Positions 13,878 through 21,597 of a DNA stretch of 52,587 nucleotides are shown here, piece after piece (positions within the stretch are counted from its first letter, which is position 1; the number at the start of each line of letters is the position of its first letter). The notes beneath the pieces are model-generated. The model did not search any database. It worked only from the letters and a program-made list of their open reading frames with translations, and had not been told where the DNA came from. Origin of the DNA: Ramlibacter monticola (GTDB lineage: Bacteria; Pseudomonadota; Gammaproteobacteria; Burkholderiales; Burkholderiaceae_C); NCBI RefSeq assembly GCF_016722785.1, contig NZ_JAEQNE010000012.1, forward strand, positions 57,501 through 110,087, read 5' to 3'. A program made the translations under genes and the position numbers.

Positions 13878-15047
13878 TCATGCGCCTGGACCGGGCCTGC
13901 GGCCGGCGAAGGCCGGTCGCACCCGGGGCAAGCGGACCAGGAAGGTGGTCAGGTCGCGCTCCGAGGCGACCTCGATGCTGCCGCCGTGCGCCTGCGCGAT
14001 CTCGCGCGTGATGTAGAGGCCCAGGCCGAGTCCGGAGGACCCCGCGCGCAGCTCGCCCTGCGCCGCGGGTGCCTGGCGCAGCGGTAAGAAGATCGTCCTC
14101 TGCGCCTCGGGGGAGATGGGCGTGCCCTTGTTCTCGACGCGCACGCTCACCTCGTCGCCATCCCCCCGGATGCGGACGTGCACGGGCTGCGAAGGGTCCC
14201 CGTGCTGGGCCGCGTTGGCCAGCAGGTTGGAGATCATCTGGCCGATGCGCCCGGCGTCCCAGCGTCCGCCGAGATCGCCTTCCAGCGAGACCTCGACGCG
14301 CGCGTCGGGCAGGACGGTGGTGATCTCGGCGGCGATGGTCCGGGCGATCACGCCCATGTCGGCCGGCGCCGGTGAGATGGGCAGAGTCACGCCGAAGGTG
14401 GTCTGCGTGAAGTCCAGGATGTCCTTCACCATGGCCGCCATGCGCTGCGACGACGTCAGGATGCGTGCCACCGCCCTGGTCTGCGCGTCGTCGGGCGTGT
14501 CGGTGCGCAGGAGGGTGGTCGCGCTCATCTGCACGACGCCCAGCGGCGTGCGCAAGTCGTGTCCGAGCATCCCGAGCAGGAGGTTGCGCGAGTCGTCGAC
14601 CTTGCGCGCGTAGAACGAGGCCGATTCGGAGAGCGCCTGGTCCATGGCCTCGTCGAGGCGCGTCAACTCTTCGACATGCGCGCGCCCGGGATGCTGTTCG
14701 ATCTGCCGGGCCCAGCGGCGACTGACGCTGGCGCGCAGCGCGCGGAACTCGGACACCAGGCCATCGAACGGAAATCCCTGCCGGAAACGTTGCGCCGCGT
14801 GGTCGCGTGCCGTGCGCGTGATGTCGGGGGAGTTGCCCGGGGCGTTGCCCTGGGACTTGTCGTACTTCGCATCCGGATCCTCCGTCTGTCGCAGGTCCGC
14901 GGCAATGGCTTGCAGGAGCACCTTCGCGTGGTCCGCCAGCTCCTCGTGCGTGAAGCCGTGCGACAGGGGGACGCGCGTGCGCGCGAACTCCACCCACTCG
15001 TCCACGATGGGGCCCAACTGGTCCGCGATGAGGTCGGGAATCTTCAT
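13878..15047 (-). CDS. soluble sensor histidine kinase, RsbRD-like N-domain
   Basis: 389 aa, cytosolic. A helical N-domain (about 1-165) starts MKIPDLIADQLGPIVDEWVE. The kinase core has the H-box LGMLGHDLRTPLGVV (about residue 178), the N-box NLLANAAQHGD, a D-box remnant VENKGTPIS and the G2 loop SGLGLGLYITREIA, then GGSIEV. All ATP-binding motifs are intact. No response regulator is adjacent. It ends 40 bp from the convergent Crp-type gene and diverges from the transglutaminase gene. It is a second kinase of the same general plan as that at 9937-11061, with different sequence. Confidence 0.87.
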   Translation of the reverse strand: MKIPDLIADQLGPIVDEWVEFARTRVPLSHGFTHEELADHAKVLLQAIAADLRQTEDPDAKYDKSQGNAPGNSPDITRTARDHAAQRFRQGFPFDGLVSEFRALRASVSRRWARQIEQHPGRAHVEELTRLDEAMDQALSESASFYARKVDDSRNLLLGMLGHDLRTPLGVVQMSATTLLRTDTPDDAQTRAVARILTSSQRMAAMVKDILDFTQTTFGVTLPISPAPADMGVIARTIAAEITTVLPDARVEVSLEGDLGGRWDAGRIGQMISNLLANAAQHGDPSQPVHVRIRGDGDEVSVRVENKGTPISPEAQRTIFLPLRQAPAAQGELRAGSSGLGLGLYITREIAQAHGGSIEVASERDLTTFLVRLPRVRPAFAGRRPGPGA

Positions 15048-15199
15048 GGGCGGGGCGTCCGGACCATTGTGCGCCTCGCCGCGCAACGGCGGGGCGAAGC
15101 CACGCCCCCGCCGCCCCCGCCGCCGACCCCGCCGAACCGGCGAAGCGCGTACACTCGAATCCTCCTGATCCCGCTGCCTCCTCTCGTGCCTCGAGGCGG

Positions 15200-15319
15200 A
15201 TGAGCCACCGGCTCGATCATCCTGCCAGCGCACTTGTGCCAGCCGAGGTGCGCATGCTTTCCGATTCCGCCTTCTCCCTGACCGGCCTGCCGGCCGAACG
15301 CGCGCGCCGTTCGTGCTGA
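15200..15319 (+). CDS. possible 39-aa leader ORF before transglutaminase
   Basis: MSHRLDHPASALVPAEVRML and 19 more residues, preceded by GAGGCGG. It ends 7 nt inside the GTG-started transglutaminase gene, an arrangement that could couple translation. No family; coding status is weakly supported. Confidence 0.25.
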   Translation: MSHRLDHPASALVPAEVRMLSDSAFSLTGLPAERARRSC

Positions 15320-16311
15320 GCGCCGTCCCTCTTCGCCTGCGCTACGAGGTGGAACTGCGCTACGAGGTGCAGGCCTCCGGCGCCGACTTCATCTTCAACG
15401 TCCAGGCGGCGCGCACGCCGCAGCAGACCGTGGTGGAGGAGGGCCTGTTCGTCAGCCAGCACCTGCCGCTGCAGGGATACACGGAGCCGGCGACGGCCGG
15501 CCGCTTCCTGCGCCTGCGTGCCTGCACGGGCGAGCTCACCCTGCGTTACCACGCCACCGTGGATGTCACGCATCGCACCGACGATCCCGGCGGGATCGCG
15601 GAGACCTGGGTGCCGAACCTGCCGGGGCCGGTGCTGCCTTATCTCTACCCCAGCCGCTACTGCGAGTCGGACGTGCTGAACGCCTTCGCCATGCGCGAGT
15701 TCGGCAGCCTCTGGCAGGGCTACAGCCGGGTGCAGGCGATCTGCGACTGGGTGCAGCGCCACGTGGCTTTCGTCTCCGGCAGTTCCATCGGCACCACCAG
15801 CGCCGCGCAGACCTTGCAGCAGCGCCAGGGCGTGTGCCGCGACTTCGCCCACCTCATGATCGCCCTGTGCCGCGGCGTCAACATCCCGGCACGCTTCACC
15901 ACGGGCCTGGACTACGGGGCCGACCCGGCGCTGGGCCCGACCGACTTCCATGCCTACGTGGAGGCGTTCCTCGGCGGCCGCTGGTACATGTTCGACCCTT
16001 CCGGGACCGCGATTCCGATGGGCTTCGTGCGCCTCACCTCCGGGCGAGATGCGGCCGATTCCGCCTATGCCTCGATCTTCGGCAACGTGCTGCCGACGAC
16101 CCAGCGCATGGAAATCGTCGCACTCGCCGGCAGCGACGGGGTACTGCGCGAGCCGGTGCGCACCTCGCAGGCCCTGTCCACCGACGCCGGCGGGCTGCAG
16201 TCCGGATGGACGCCGGCAAGCACCAGCGCCGCCGCCAGTTCCGCGGCGGCAGGCGGCAGCGGCGCCTGGACCGGCGACTGCGTGTCACCGAAAAAAGAAA
16301 AGGCCTCGTGA
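15313..16311 (+). CDS. transglutaminase-like cysteine protease family protein
   Basis: 332 aa, no signal peptide. The N-terminal beta domain (about 1-125) opens with two RYEVxLRYEV-type strands. The transglutaminase core has the Cys in RQGVCRDFAHLMIALCRG (about residue 177), His in TDFHAYVEAFL (about 213) and Asp in WYMFDPSG (about 228), so the catalytic triad is complete. Such bacterial proteins are usually peptidases or amidases; the target is unknown. The C-terminal 60 aa are low-complexity Ser/Ala/Gly/Thr, and the last codons lie in the terminator hairpin of the opposite tRNA gene. The GTG start at 15313 overlaps a small upstream ORF. Confidence 0.82.
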   Translation: MLSAVPLRLRYEVELRYEVQASGADFIFNVQAARTPQQTVVEEGLFVSQHLPLQGYTEPATAGRFLRLRACTGELTLRYHATVDVTHRTDDPGGIAETWVPNLPGPVLPYLYPSRYCESDVLNAFAMREFGSLWQGYSRVQAICDWVQRHVAFVSGSSIGTTSAAQTLQQRQGVCRDFAHLMIALCRGVNIPARFTTGLDYGADPALGPTDFHAYVEAFLGGRWYMFDPSGTAIPMGFVRLTSGRDAADSAYASIFGNVLPTTQRMEIVALAGSDGVLREPVRTSQALSTDAGGLQSGWTPASTSAAASSAAAGGSGAWTGDCVSPKKEKAS

Positions 16312-16320
16312 AGAGGCCTT
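16291..16320 (-). terminator. terminator of tRNA-Ala, overlapping the transglutaminase stop
   Basis: Stem AAGGCCTC (16300-16307) pairs with GAGGCCTT (16313-16320) around a 5-nt loop. Read on the minus strand it is followed by TTCTTTTTT. The TGA of the transglutaminase gene (16309-16311) lies in the loop, so one DNA segment ends a tRNA transcript on one strand and a reading frame on the other. Confidence 0.75.
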
Positions 16321-16330
16321 GGGAATATTG

Positions 16331-16406
<76 letters not shown>

Positions 16407-16418
16407 ACAACGTCCGTT

Positions 16419-16424
16419 ATTGTA
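16419..16424 (-). promoter_or_regulatory. -10 box of tRNA-Ala
   Basis: TACAAT on the minus strand, ending 12 nt before the mature tRNA 5' end. No strong -35 hexamer is seen. It lies just after the stop of the SAF-domain oxidoreductase, so read-through from that operon is also possible. Confidence 0.5.
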
Positions 16425-16449
16425 GCAAAACTCAGGCAGGGTTTACGGC

Positions 16450-17790
16450 TCAGCGCGCGAACAGCGATTCCATCTCGCGCCGGACCTTGTACGCGTGCGT
16501 GCTCGTGTCCATCGCGACGTCGGCCCAGCTGAGGCTCTGGCCCTTCTTCACCGGCCGCACCAGCTTCACGTCGTGGGCGAGGCCCAGGGGCACGCCGCCC
16601 ATGCGCACCGAAGCCTCGGCCGGCAGCAGCTTGCCCCACACGGTGTAGCCGCCTTCGCCATCCAGCATCTCGCCGGGCTGCAGGTCGCGCTTGGCGGTGG
16701 CCACCACGTCGGCGTTCCAGCCGGTCGGCACGCCCGTGCCTTCGCCGCGCAGGGCGACGCTCGCCACCGACACGCCCACTTCCAGGCCGATCAGGTGCCA
16801 GCGCTTGTAGAGAGTGAAGTAGCGCCCGCTCGGGTCGGTGTGCGCCTTGTATTCCTCGAAGCAGTTCCTGATGTACTCGGTTTCGGCTTCGACCGTGACC
16901 CACACGCCCATGCGGATCTCGTAGGGGATCGCGCGGCCGTCGGCCTCCAGCGAGGAGATCACTTCCACCATGCCCTTGCGTTCCAGCACGCCGCCTTCGG
17001 AACGCGGGCGCGTGACGAAGGGGATGTCCTCGATGCTGGCCGGCGGATAGAGCAGGCCGTTCGAAGGCACGCCCAGGCCGGTGGCGTTGGCCACGGCGGT
17101 GCTCTCGATCGAGGGCTTGGAGCCGTCGAGGAAGCTGTTGAACATCTTGGGGTTGAGGCCGCCGCGCCGCGCCTGTTCGGGCGTCAGGCCCCAGTTGTCC
17201 CATACCGTGTCGGGCGTCGACTCGCTGAAGTGCGGCAGCCACTTGTGGCCGCGGCCGGCGGCCACCACGGGGAAGCCGCAGGTGCGCGCCCAGTCCACCA
17301 GGTCGCAGATCAGCGCCGGCTGGTCGCCGAAGGCGAGCGAGTACACCACGCCGGCCTCGGCCGCCTTGCGCGCCAGCAGCGGCCCGCAGAAGGCGTCGGC
17401 CTCCACCGTGACGTTGACCACGTGCTTGCGCTGCGCGAAGGCCTCCAGGCAGTGGTCCACCGCGGCGATCGGATGGCCCGTGCATTCGACCACCACGTCG
17501 ATGGCGGGATGGCGCACCAGCGCCTGCCAGTCCTCGCCGACGTGGGTGGCGCCGTTCCTCAGCGCCTCGTCGATGGACGCGGCCTGGGTGCGTTCCGCCT
17601 GCCAGCCCACGCGCGCGAGGTTGTTGCGGGCGTTGTGCGGCGACAGGTCGGCGATGGCCGCCAGGTGCACGCCGGGGGTGTTGGGCACCTGGGCGAGGTA
17701 CATCGAGCCGAACTTGCCGGCGCCGATCAGGCCGACACGGATCGGCCGTCCTTCGGCGGCGCGTTGCTGGAGCTTGGCATGCAGGGACAT
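16450..17790 (-). CDS. NAD(P)-binding homoserine dehydrogenase-like protein with C-terminal SAF domain
   Basis: 446 aa, cytosolic. Rossmann fold at the start: RVGLIGAGKFGSMYLAQV (about 18-35), then VVVECTGHP and a central dehydrogenase-like domain with GRGHKWLPHF and a Lys-rich loop. The last 90 residues (KRDLQPGEMLDGEGGYTVWG to the end) form an SAF domain of the antifreeze/FlgA type. This matches the COG4091-type predicted homoserine dehydrogenase with SAF domain, whose true substrate is unsettled. Its start overlaps the PhyH stop (TGATG), so the two are co-translated; the preceding GntR gene is probably the local regulator. Confidence 0.8.
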   Translation of the reverse strand: MSLHAKLQQRAAEGRPIRVGLIGAGKFGSMYLAQVPNTPGVHLAAIADLSPHNARNNLARVGWQAERTQAASIDEALRNGATHVGEDWQALVRHPAIDVVVECTGHPIAAVDHCLEAFAQRKHVVNVTVEADAFCGPLLARKAAEAGVVYSLAFGDQPALICDLVDWARTCGFPVVAAGRGHKWLPHFSESTPDTVWDNWGLTPEQARRGGLNPKMFNSFLDGSKPSIESTAVANATGLGVPSNGLLYPPASIEDIPFVTRPRSEGGVLERKGMVEVISSLEADGRAIPYEIRMGVWVTVEAETEYIRNCFEEYKAHTDPSGRYFTLYKRWHLIGLEVGVSVASVALRGEGTGVPTGWNADVVATAKRDLQPGEMLDGEGGYTVWGKLLPAEASVRMGGVPLGLAHDVKLVRPVKKGQSLSWADVAMDTSTHAYKVRREMESLFAR

Positions 17791-18671
17791 CAGGCGGCCT
17801 TCTTCAGTTGATCCAGGGGGTCGTTGGAGGTGGCGAGCGCGCTGGCGGGCATGCCCTCCCGCCACGGCAGGTCCACCGGATAGGGCGCGAGCAGGCAATC
17901 GTCGGGCAGGCAGGCGATCGGCGCGAAATCGCGGTGCGCAATGTATTCGGGGCGCTTGAAGCGCCGGATGTGGTTGGACACGGCACACAGGCTCAGGTAC
18001 ACGCTCACGCGGTTCCACGGCGACAGGTTGCTGGTGGACGCGTGCACCAGGCAGCTGTGGAACAGGATCATCGAGCCGGCCGGGCCCTTGGGGCTGACGA
18101 TGCCGCCGTCCTTGCCGCCGGCGCGCTCCACCAGGTTCGCGATCAGCGCGTTGTCGACCGTCCACAGCGGGTAGCTGGTGGTGGTGAGGTCGTGGCTCGC
18201 CTCGACGACGCCCTTCCTGTGGCTGCCGGGGATGAACATCAGCGGGCCGTTGAACTCGTTGACGTCGTCCAGGAAGATCGCGACGTTCATCGCCCGCTCG
18301 GTGGGCATCAGGTCGTCGTTGAGCCAGGTGCCGTAGTCCTGGTGCCACTGCCAGACGTCGCCCTCGAAGGCCATCTTGCCGTTGATCTTGAACTGGTGCA
18401 TGTAGACCTCCTCGCCGAAGAGCTCCATCACCGGCTGCACCATGCGCGGGTGGCGCGCCAGCTTGGCGAAGGGTTCGCTGTACAGGTGCGCCGCGAAATT
18501 GGTGCGCACGGCGTCGCTGCCCTTCTCGCGCACGTTGTACGCCTCGCGGCGCGCGTACAGCGCGGGCACGGCGCTGGTCAGCACGCGGGTTTCCTCGGCG
18601 CTGAAGAGGCCGGGGAAGAACAGGTAGCCTTCGCGGTCGAAGCTTTCAAGTTGCGCTGGCGTCAGTCTCAA
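17790..18671 (-). CDS. PhyH-family Fe(II)/2-oxoglutarate dioxygenase
   Basis: 293 aa. N-terminus LRLTPAQLESFDREGYLFFP is characteristic of the phytanoyl-CoA/ectoine-hydroxylase family. Fe ligands: His and Asp in WQWHQDYGTWL (about 127-129) and the distal His in FHSCLVHASTSNLS (about 211); a 2-oxoglutarate-binding Arg follows in WNRVSVYLS. A TTG start is used because GGAG lies 6 nt upstream and the family N-terminus begins there; this places the start 26 bp inside the GntR gene. The substrate is unknown. Tight coupling to a SAF-domain dehydrogenase suggests sequential hydroxylation and oxidation of a small acid or amino-acid-like compound. Confidence 0.85.
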   Translation of the reverse strand: MRLTPAQLESFDREGYLFFPGLFSAEETRVLTSAVPALYARREAYNVREKGSDAVRTNFAAHLYSEPFAKLARHPRMVQPVMELFGEEVYMHQFKINGKMAFEGDVWQWHQDYGTWLNDDLMPTERAMNVAIFLDDVNEFNGPLMFIPGSHRKGVVEASHDLTTTSYPLWTVDNALIANLVERAGGKDGGIVSPKGPAGSMILFHSCLVHASTSNLSPWNRVSVYLSLCAVSNHIRRFKRPEYIAHRDFAPIACLPDDCLLAPYPVDLPWREGMPASALATSNDPLDQLKKAA

Positions 18672-19350
18672 GGAGGTCTCCTGGGGTCGGGGGTGCCTGC
18701 AGCACGGTGGCCAGCGCCTCGCCGGCGTGGCGGCTGTGTTCCTCGATCAGGCGCGCGGCCTGGTCGCCGCGGCCGGCGGCGATCGCGCGGGCGATCGCCT
18801 CGTGTTCGTCCCAGACCTGCTCGCGCTGGCCGAGGTGCTGCAGCACGGCGCCCATCACCCGCTTCAGGTGGCGCCAGTGCAGCTGCGCGCTTTCCTCGAT
18901 CAGCGGGTTGCCGGCGGCGCCGTAGAGGGCGGCATGGAAGGCGAGGTCCGCATCGATCATGGCGCCCACGTCGGTGCCGCGGCTCGCCTGCCGGCCGGTG
19001 GCCAGCAGGGCCGGGTCGAGGCGGAAGCGGCGCTGCGCCGCCAGCCGGGCGGCCAGGGCATCCAGCGCGCCGCGCACCTGGTAGAGGTTGCGGATCCACT
19101 GCGCGTCCAGGGGCGTGACTTGCAGGCCGCGGCCGGGGGCGTCCTGCAGGAAGCCGTCGCGCTTGAGCAGCCGCAGGGCCTGCAGCACCGGCTGGCGCGA
19201 CACCGCGAGCCGCTGCGCGATGTCTTCCTGCGTGATTCGCTGGCCGGGCGCCAGCGAGCCGTTGCTGATGGCGTCGCCCAGCGAGCGGTAGACCCGCTCC
19301 ACCAGGTCCGGCGTGGCCTCCAGCTGCACCAGATGGGCGGATGCGGTCAT
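18646..19350 (-). CDS. GntR-family (FadR/FCD) transcriptional regulator
   Basis: 234 aa. Winged helix-turn-helix at about 20-80 (TQEDIAQRLAVSRQPVLQAL), then an all-helical FCD effector domain with the conserved Asp-x-x-x-His in DADLAFHAALYGAAGNP and further His at HWRHLKR and EEHSRHAGEAL, the usual metal or carboxylate pocket. FCD regulators typically respond to a small carboxylate of the operon they control. ATG at 19350; an in-frame TTG nine bases upstream is possible. A GTAT/ATAC half-palindrome lies 14 nt before the start, so it probably autoregulates and controls the dioxygenase operon. Confidence 0.85.
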   Translation of the reverse strand: MTASAHLVQLEATPDLVERVYRSLGDAISNGSLAPGQRITQEDIAQRLAVSRQPVLQALRLLKRDGFLQDAPGRGLQVTPLDAQWIRNLYQVRGALDALAARLAAQRRFRLDPALLATGRQASRGTDVGAMIDADLAFHAALYGAAGNPLIEESAQLHWRHLKRVMGAVLQHLGQREQVWDEHEAIARAIAAGRGDQAARLIEEHSRHAGEALATVLQAPPTPGDLLETDASAT

Positions 19351-19363
19351 CGCGGGCAAGTCT

Positions 19364-19376
19364 GTATACGGAATAC
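19364..19376. promoter_or_regulatory. candidate GntR operator
   Basis: GTATACGGAATAC, an imperfect 13-bp palindrome with GTAT/ATAC arms. It lies directly before the GntR start and about 90 nt before the divergent hydrolase gene. GntR/FCD operators are short palindromes of this kind; the match to this protein is inferred from position. Confidence 0.5.
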
Positions 19377-19464
19377 GGTTAGGTCAAGCTGACGTACCCG
19401 GGGGTTGCTGCAGCAGCGTGTGACAAGATGTTGCCAAAGGGGAAGGTGGGACGAGGAGTTGGCT

Positions 19465-20316
19465 ATGCAGTGGGGTGATGGAGCCTGGTACGACCGCATG
19501 TACAACAACCGGGCGCTGGTACCGGGTCACGCCGAATACCTCGACCGTTGGGCGAGCGATTCGGAGCGGGCGCGCAGCGAGCTGGCCTGCGAACTGGACA
19601 TCGCGTACGGGGAAGGTGCCGGTGAAACGCTCGACGTCTTCCCGGCGCAGCAGGGCGGCGGTCCGGTGCTGGTCTTCATCCACGGCGGCTACTGGCGCGC
19701 GCTGGACAAGAGCGACCATTCCTTCATCGCCACCGCGTTCGGCCGCCACAACGCCTGCGTGGTGGTGCCCAACTACACGCTCTGCCCCGCGGTGACGATC
19801 CCCCAGATCACGCTGCAGGTGGCGCGCGCGGTGGCCTGGACCTGGCACAACGCCAGGCGCTTCGGCGGCGATCCGCGGCGCATCGTGGTGGCCGGGCACT
19901 CGGCCGGCGGCCAGCTCGCCGCGATGCTGCTCACCTGCCTGTGGCCGCAGCTCGATCCGGCCCTGCCGCGCGAGACGGTCCGCAGCGCGCTCTCGATCTC
20001 GGGCCTGCACGACCTCGACCCGATGATGCGCACGCCCTTCCTGCAGCCCACGCTGCAGCTCACGCCGGAACAGGTGGAGCAGGCCAGCCCGGCGCGGCTG
20101 CCGGCACCGCGCGCGGGCACGCTCTATTCGGTGGTGGGCGGGGAGGAAAGCCCGGAGTTCCAGCGGCAGAACCGCCTGATCCAGGAAGCGTGGGGCACGC
20201 GCCGGGTGCCGGTGTGCGAAACGCTGCCGGGGCTGCACCACTTCAGCGTGCTGGACGCGCTGGTGGAGCCGAGCCATCGCCTGCAGCAGCTGGCGCTGGA
20301 CCTGCTGCGGGCTTGA
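19465..20316 (+). CDS. alpha/beta hydrolase, kynurenine formamidase-like
   Basis: 283 aa. An N-terminal helical cap (WGDGAWYDRMYNNRALVPGH) leads to the FIHGGYW motif (about 73-79) typical of arylformamidases and related esterases, the nucleophile Ser in VVAGHSAGGQLAAML (about 152), an Asp in the region SISGLHDLDP and the His in GLHHFSVLDALV (about 257). A strong GAGGAG ribosome-binding site precedes ATG 19465. It diverges from the GntR gene and may be in its regulon. The HGGYW motif alone does not prove N-formylkynurenine as substrate, and no other kynurenine-pathway gene is nearby. Confidence 0.78.
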   Translation: MQWGDGAWYDRMYNNRALVPGHAEYLDRWASDSERARSELACELDIAYGEGAGETLDVFPAQQGGGPVLVFIHGGYWRALDKSDHSFIATAFGRHNACVVVPNYTLCPAVTIPQITLQVARAVAWTWHNARRFGGDPRRIVVAGHSAGGQLAAMLLTCLWPQLDPALPRETVRSALSISGLHDLDPMMRTPFLQPTLQLTPEQVEQASPARLPAPRAGTLYSVVGGEESPEFQRQNRLIQEAWGTRRVPVCETLPGLHHFSVLDALVEPSHRLQQLALDLLRA

Positions 20317-20325
20317 TGGGGCTTC

Positions 20326-20471
20326 GAAAAACCTGACAGCCGAACGCAGAGGGCGCAAAGGTACGCAGAAGACGCAGAAGACGCAGAAGAAAACCCTTTG
20401 AAGTTTTCTTTGTGTCGTTTCTGCGTCCTCTGCGCTTTCTCTGCGCCCTCTGCGTTCGGCTGTTTGGTTTT
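20326..20471. repeat. long-hairpin intergenic repeat, copy A
   Basis: About 146 bp. Left arm (CCTGACAGCCGAACGCAGAG...) and right arm are near reverse complements, with an uninterrupted 22-bp match around CAGCCGAACGCAGAGGGCGC. The middle holds several CGCAGAAGA/CTGCGTC units. It fills the gap between the convergent hydrolase and guaC genes. A second copy with the same outer arms is at 30616-30755. Confidence 0.85.
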
Positions 20472-20491
20472 GGTAGCCCGCAGGCACGCGC

Positions 20492-21469
20492 TTACATCAA
20501 CAGGTGCTCGCCCGCGTTGTCGCCGCCGAGGATCACGTAGTTCACCTTCCGGATGTCCATCAGCTTCGTCCCTCCGGCATAGCTGATCGAGCTCTGCAGG
20601 TCTTCGTGCATCTCCCGCAGCGTCTCCGACAGCTTGCCCTTGACCGGCTCCAGGATGCGCTTGCCCTCGACGTGCTTGTACTCGCCCTTGTTGAAGTCCG
20701 AGGCGCTGCCGTAGTACTCCTTGAACAGGCGGCCGTCGACTTCCACCGTCTCGCCGGGCGACTCCTCGTGGCCGGCCAGCATGGAGCCGACCATCACCAT
20801 CGTCGCGCCGAAGCGGATGCTCTTGGCGATGTCGCCGTGCTCGCGGATGCCGCCGTCGGCGATGATCGGCTTGGTCGCCACGCGGGCACACCACTTCAGC
20901 GCCGACAGCTGCCAGCCGCCCGTGCCGAAGCCCGTCTTCATGCGGGTGATGCACACCTTGCCCGGGCCGATGCCCACCTTGGTGGCGTCGGCGCCCCAGT
21001 TCTCCAGGTCGATCACCGCCTCGGGCGTGCCCACGTTGCCGGCGATCACGAAGGCGGCCGGCATCTTCTTCTTGATGTGGCCGATGATGTTCTGCACCGA
21101 GTCGGCGTGGCCGTGCGCGATGTCGATCGTGATGTATTCCGGCACCAGCCCTTCGGCCGCGAGGCGGTCGATGGTCTCGTAGTCGGGCGGCTTGACACCC
21201 ACGGAGATGGAGGCGAAGGCGCCCGCTTCCTTCATGCGCCGGACGAACTTCACGTTGTCCAGGTCGAAGCGGTGCATCACGTAGAAGAAGCCGTTCTGGG
21301 CCAGCCAGAGGCAGACCTTCTCGTCCACCACGGTCTTCATGTTGGCCGGCACCACCGGCAGCTTGAAGCGCCGCCCGCCGAATTCCAGCGAGGGGTCGCA
21401 CTCGGAGCGGCTTTCCACGCGGCACTTGCGCGGCAGCAGCAAAACTTTGTCGTAGTCGAAGATTTCCAT
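20492..21469 (-). CDS. guaC: GMP reductase
   Basis: 325 aa. Converts GMP to IMP with NADPH in purine salvage; cytosolic IMPDH/GMPR barrel. Seen: N-terminus MEIFDYDKVLLLPRKCRVES, the strand VPANMKTVVDEKV, NVGTPEAVIDLENWGADATK, the catalytic Cys loop GIGPGKVCITRMKTGFGTGG (Cys about 175), IADGGIREHGDIAKSIRFGA and a phosphate-binding MVMVGSMLAGHEESPG. Length and absence of CBS domains favour GMP reductase over IMP dehydrogenase. It stands alone, 22 nt from the long-hairpin repeat. Confidence 0.92.
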   Translation of the reverse strand: MEIFDYDKVLLLPRKCRVESRSECDPSLEFGGRRFKLPVVPANMKTVVDEKVCLWLAQNGFFYVMHRFDLDNVKFVRRMKEAGAFASISVGVKPPDYETIDRLAAEGLVPEYITIDIAHGHADSVQNIIGHIKKKMPAAFVIAGNVGTPEAVIDLENWGADATKVGIGPGKVCITRMKTGFGTGGWQLSALKWCARVATKPIIADGGIREHGDIAKSIRFGATMVMVGSMLAGHEESPGETVEVDGRLFKEYYGSASDFNKGEYKHVEGKRILEPVKGKLSETLREMHEDLQSSISYAGGTKLMDIRKVNYVILGGDNAGEHLLM

Positions 21470-21597
21470 TCCAGGCTCCGAAGGTCTGTTGTCGAACAGG
21501 TGGACGCTTGGACTGTGGGGACCGGTTCGCGGGCGCGCGCCAGCGAAGACCGGGCCACAAATGCTTGGGCCCGGTGATTGATTCTAGCCGCGAGCGC

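Noticed and set aside
16450..18348. Fusion of the SAF oxidoreductase with PhyH sequence
   Set aside because: The upstream part is an out-of-frame reading of PhyH; TGATG coupling between separate genes explains the overlap.
19465..20316. Annotating the alpha/beta hydrolase firmly as kynurenine formamidase
   Set aside because: The HGGYW motif is shared with other esterases, and no tryptophan-catabolic genes are nearby.
20326..20471. CRISPR or tRNA-like structure in the hairpin repeat
   Set aside because: It is one inverted repeat with short internal units, without regular spacers or tRNA arms.
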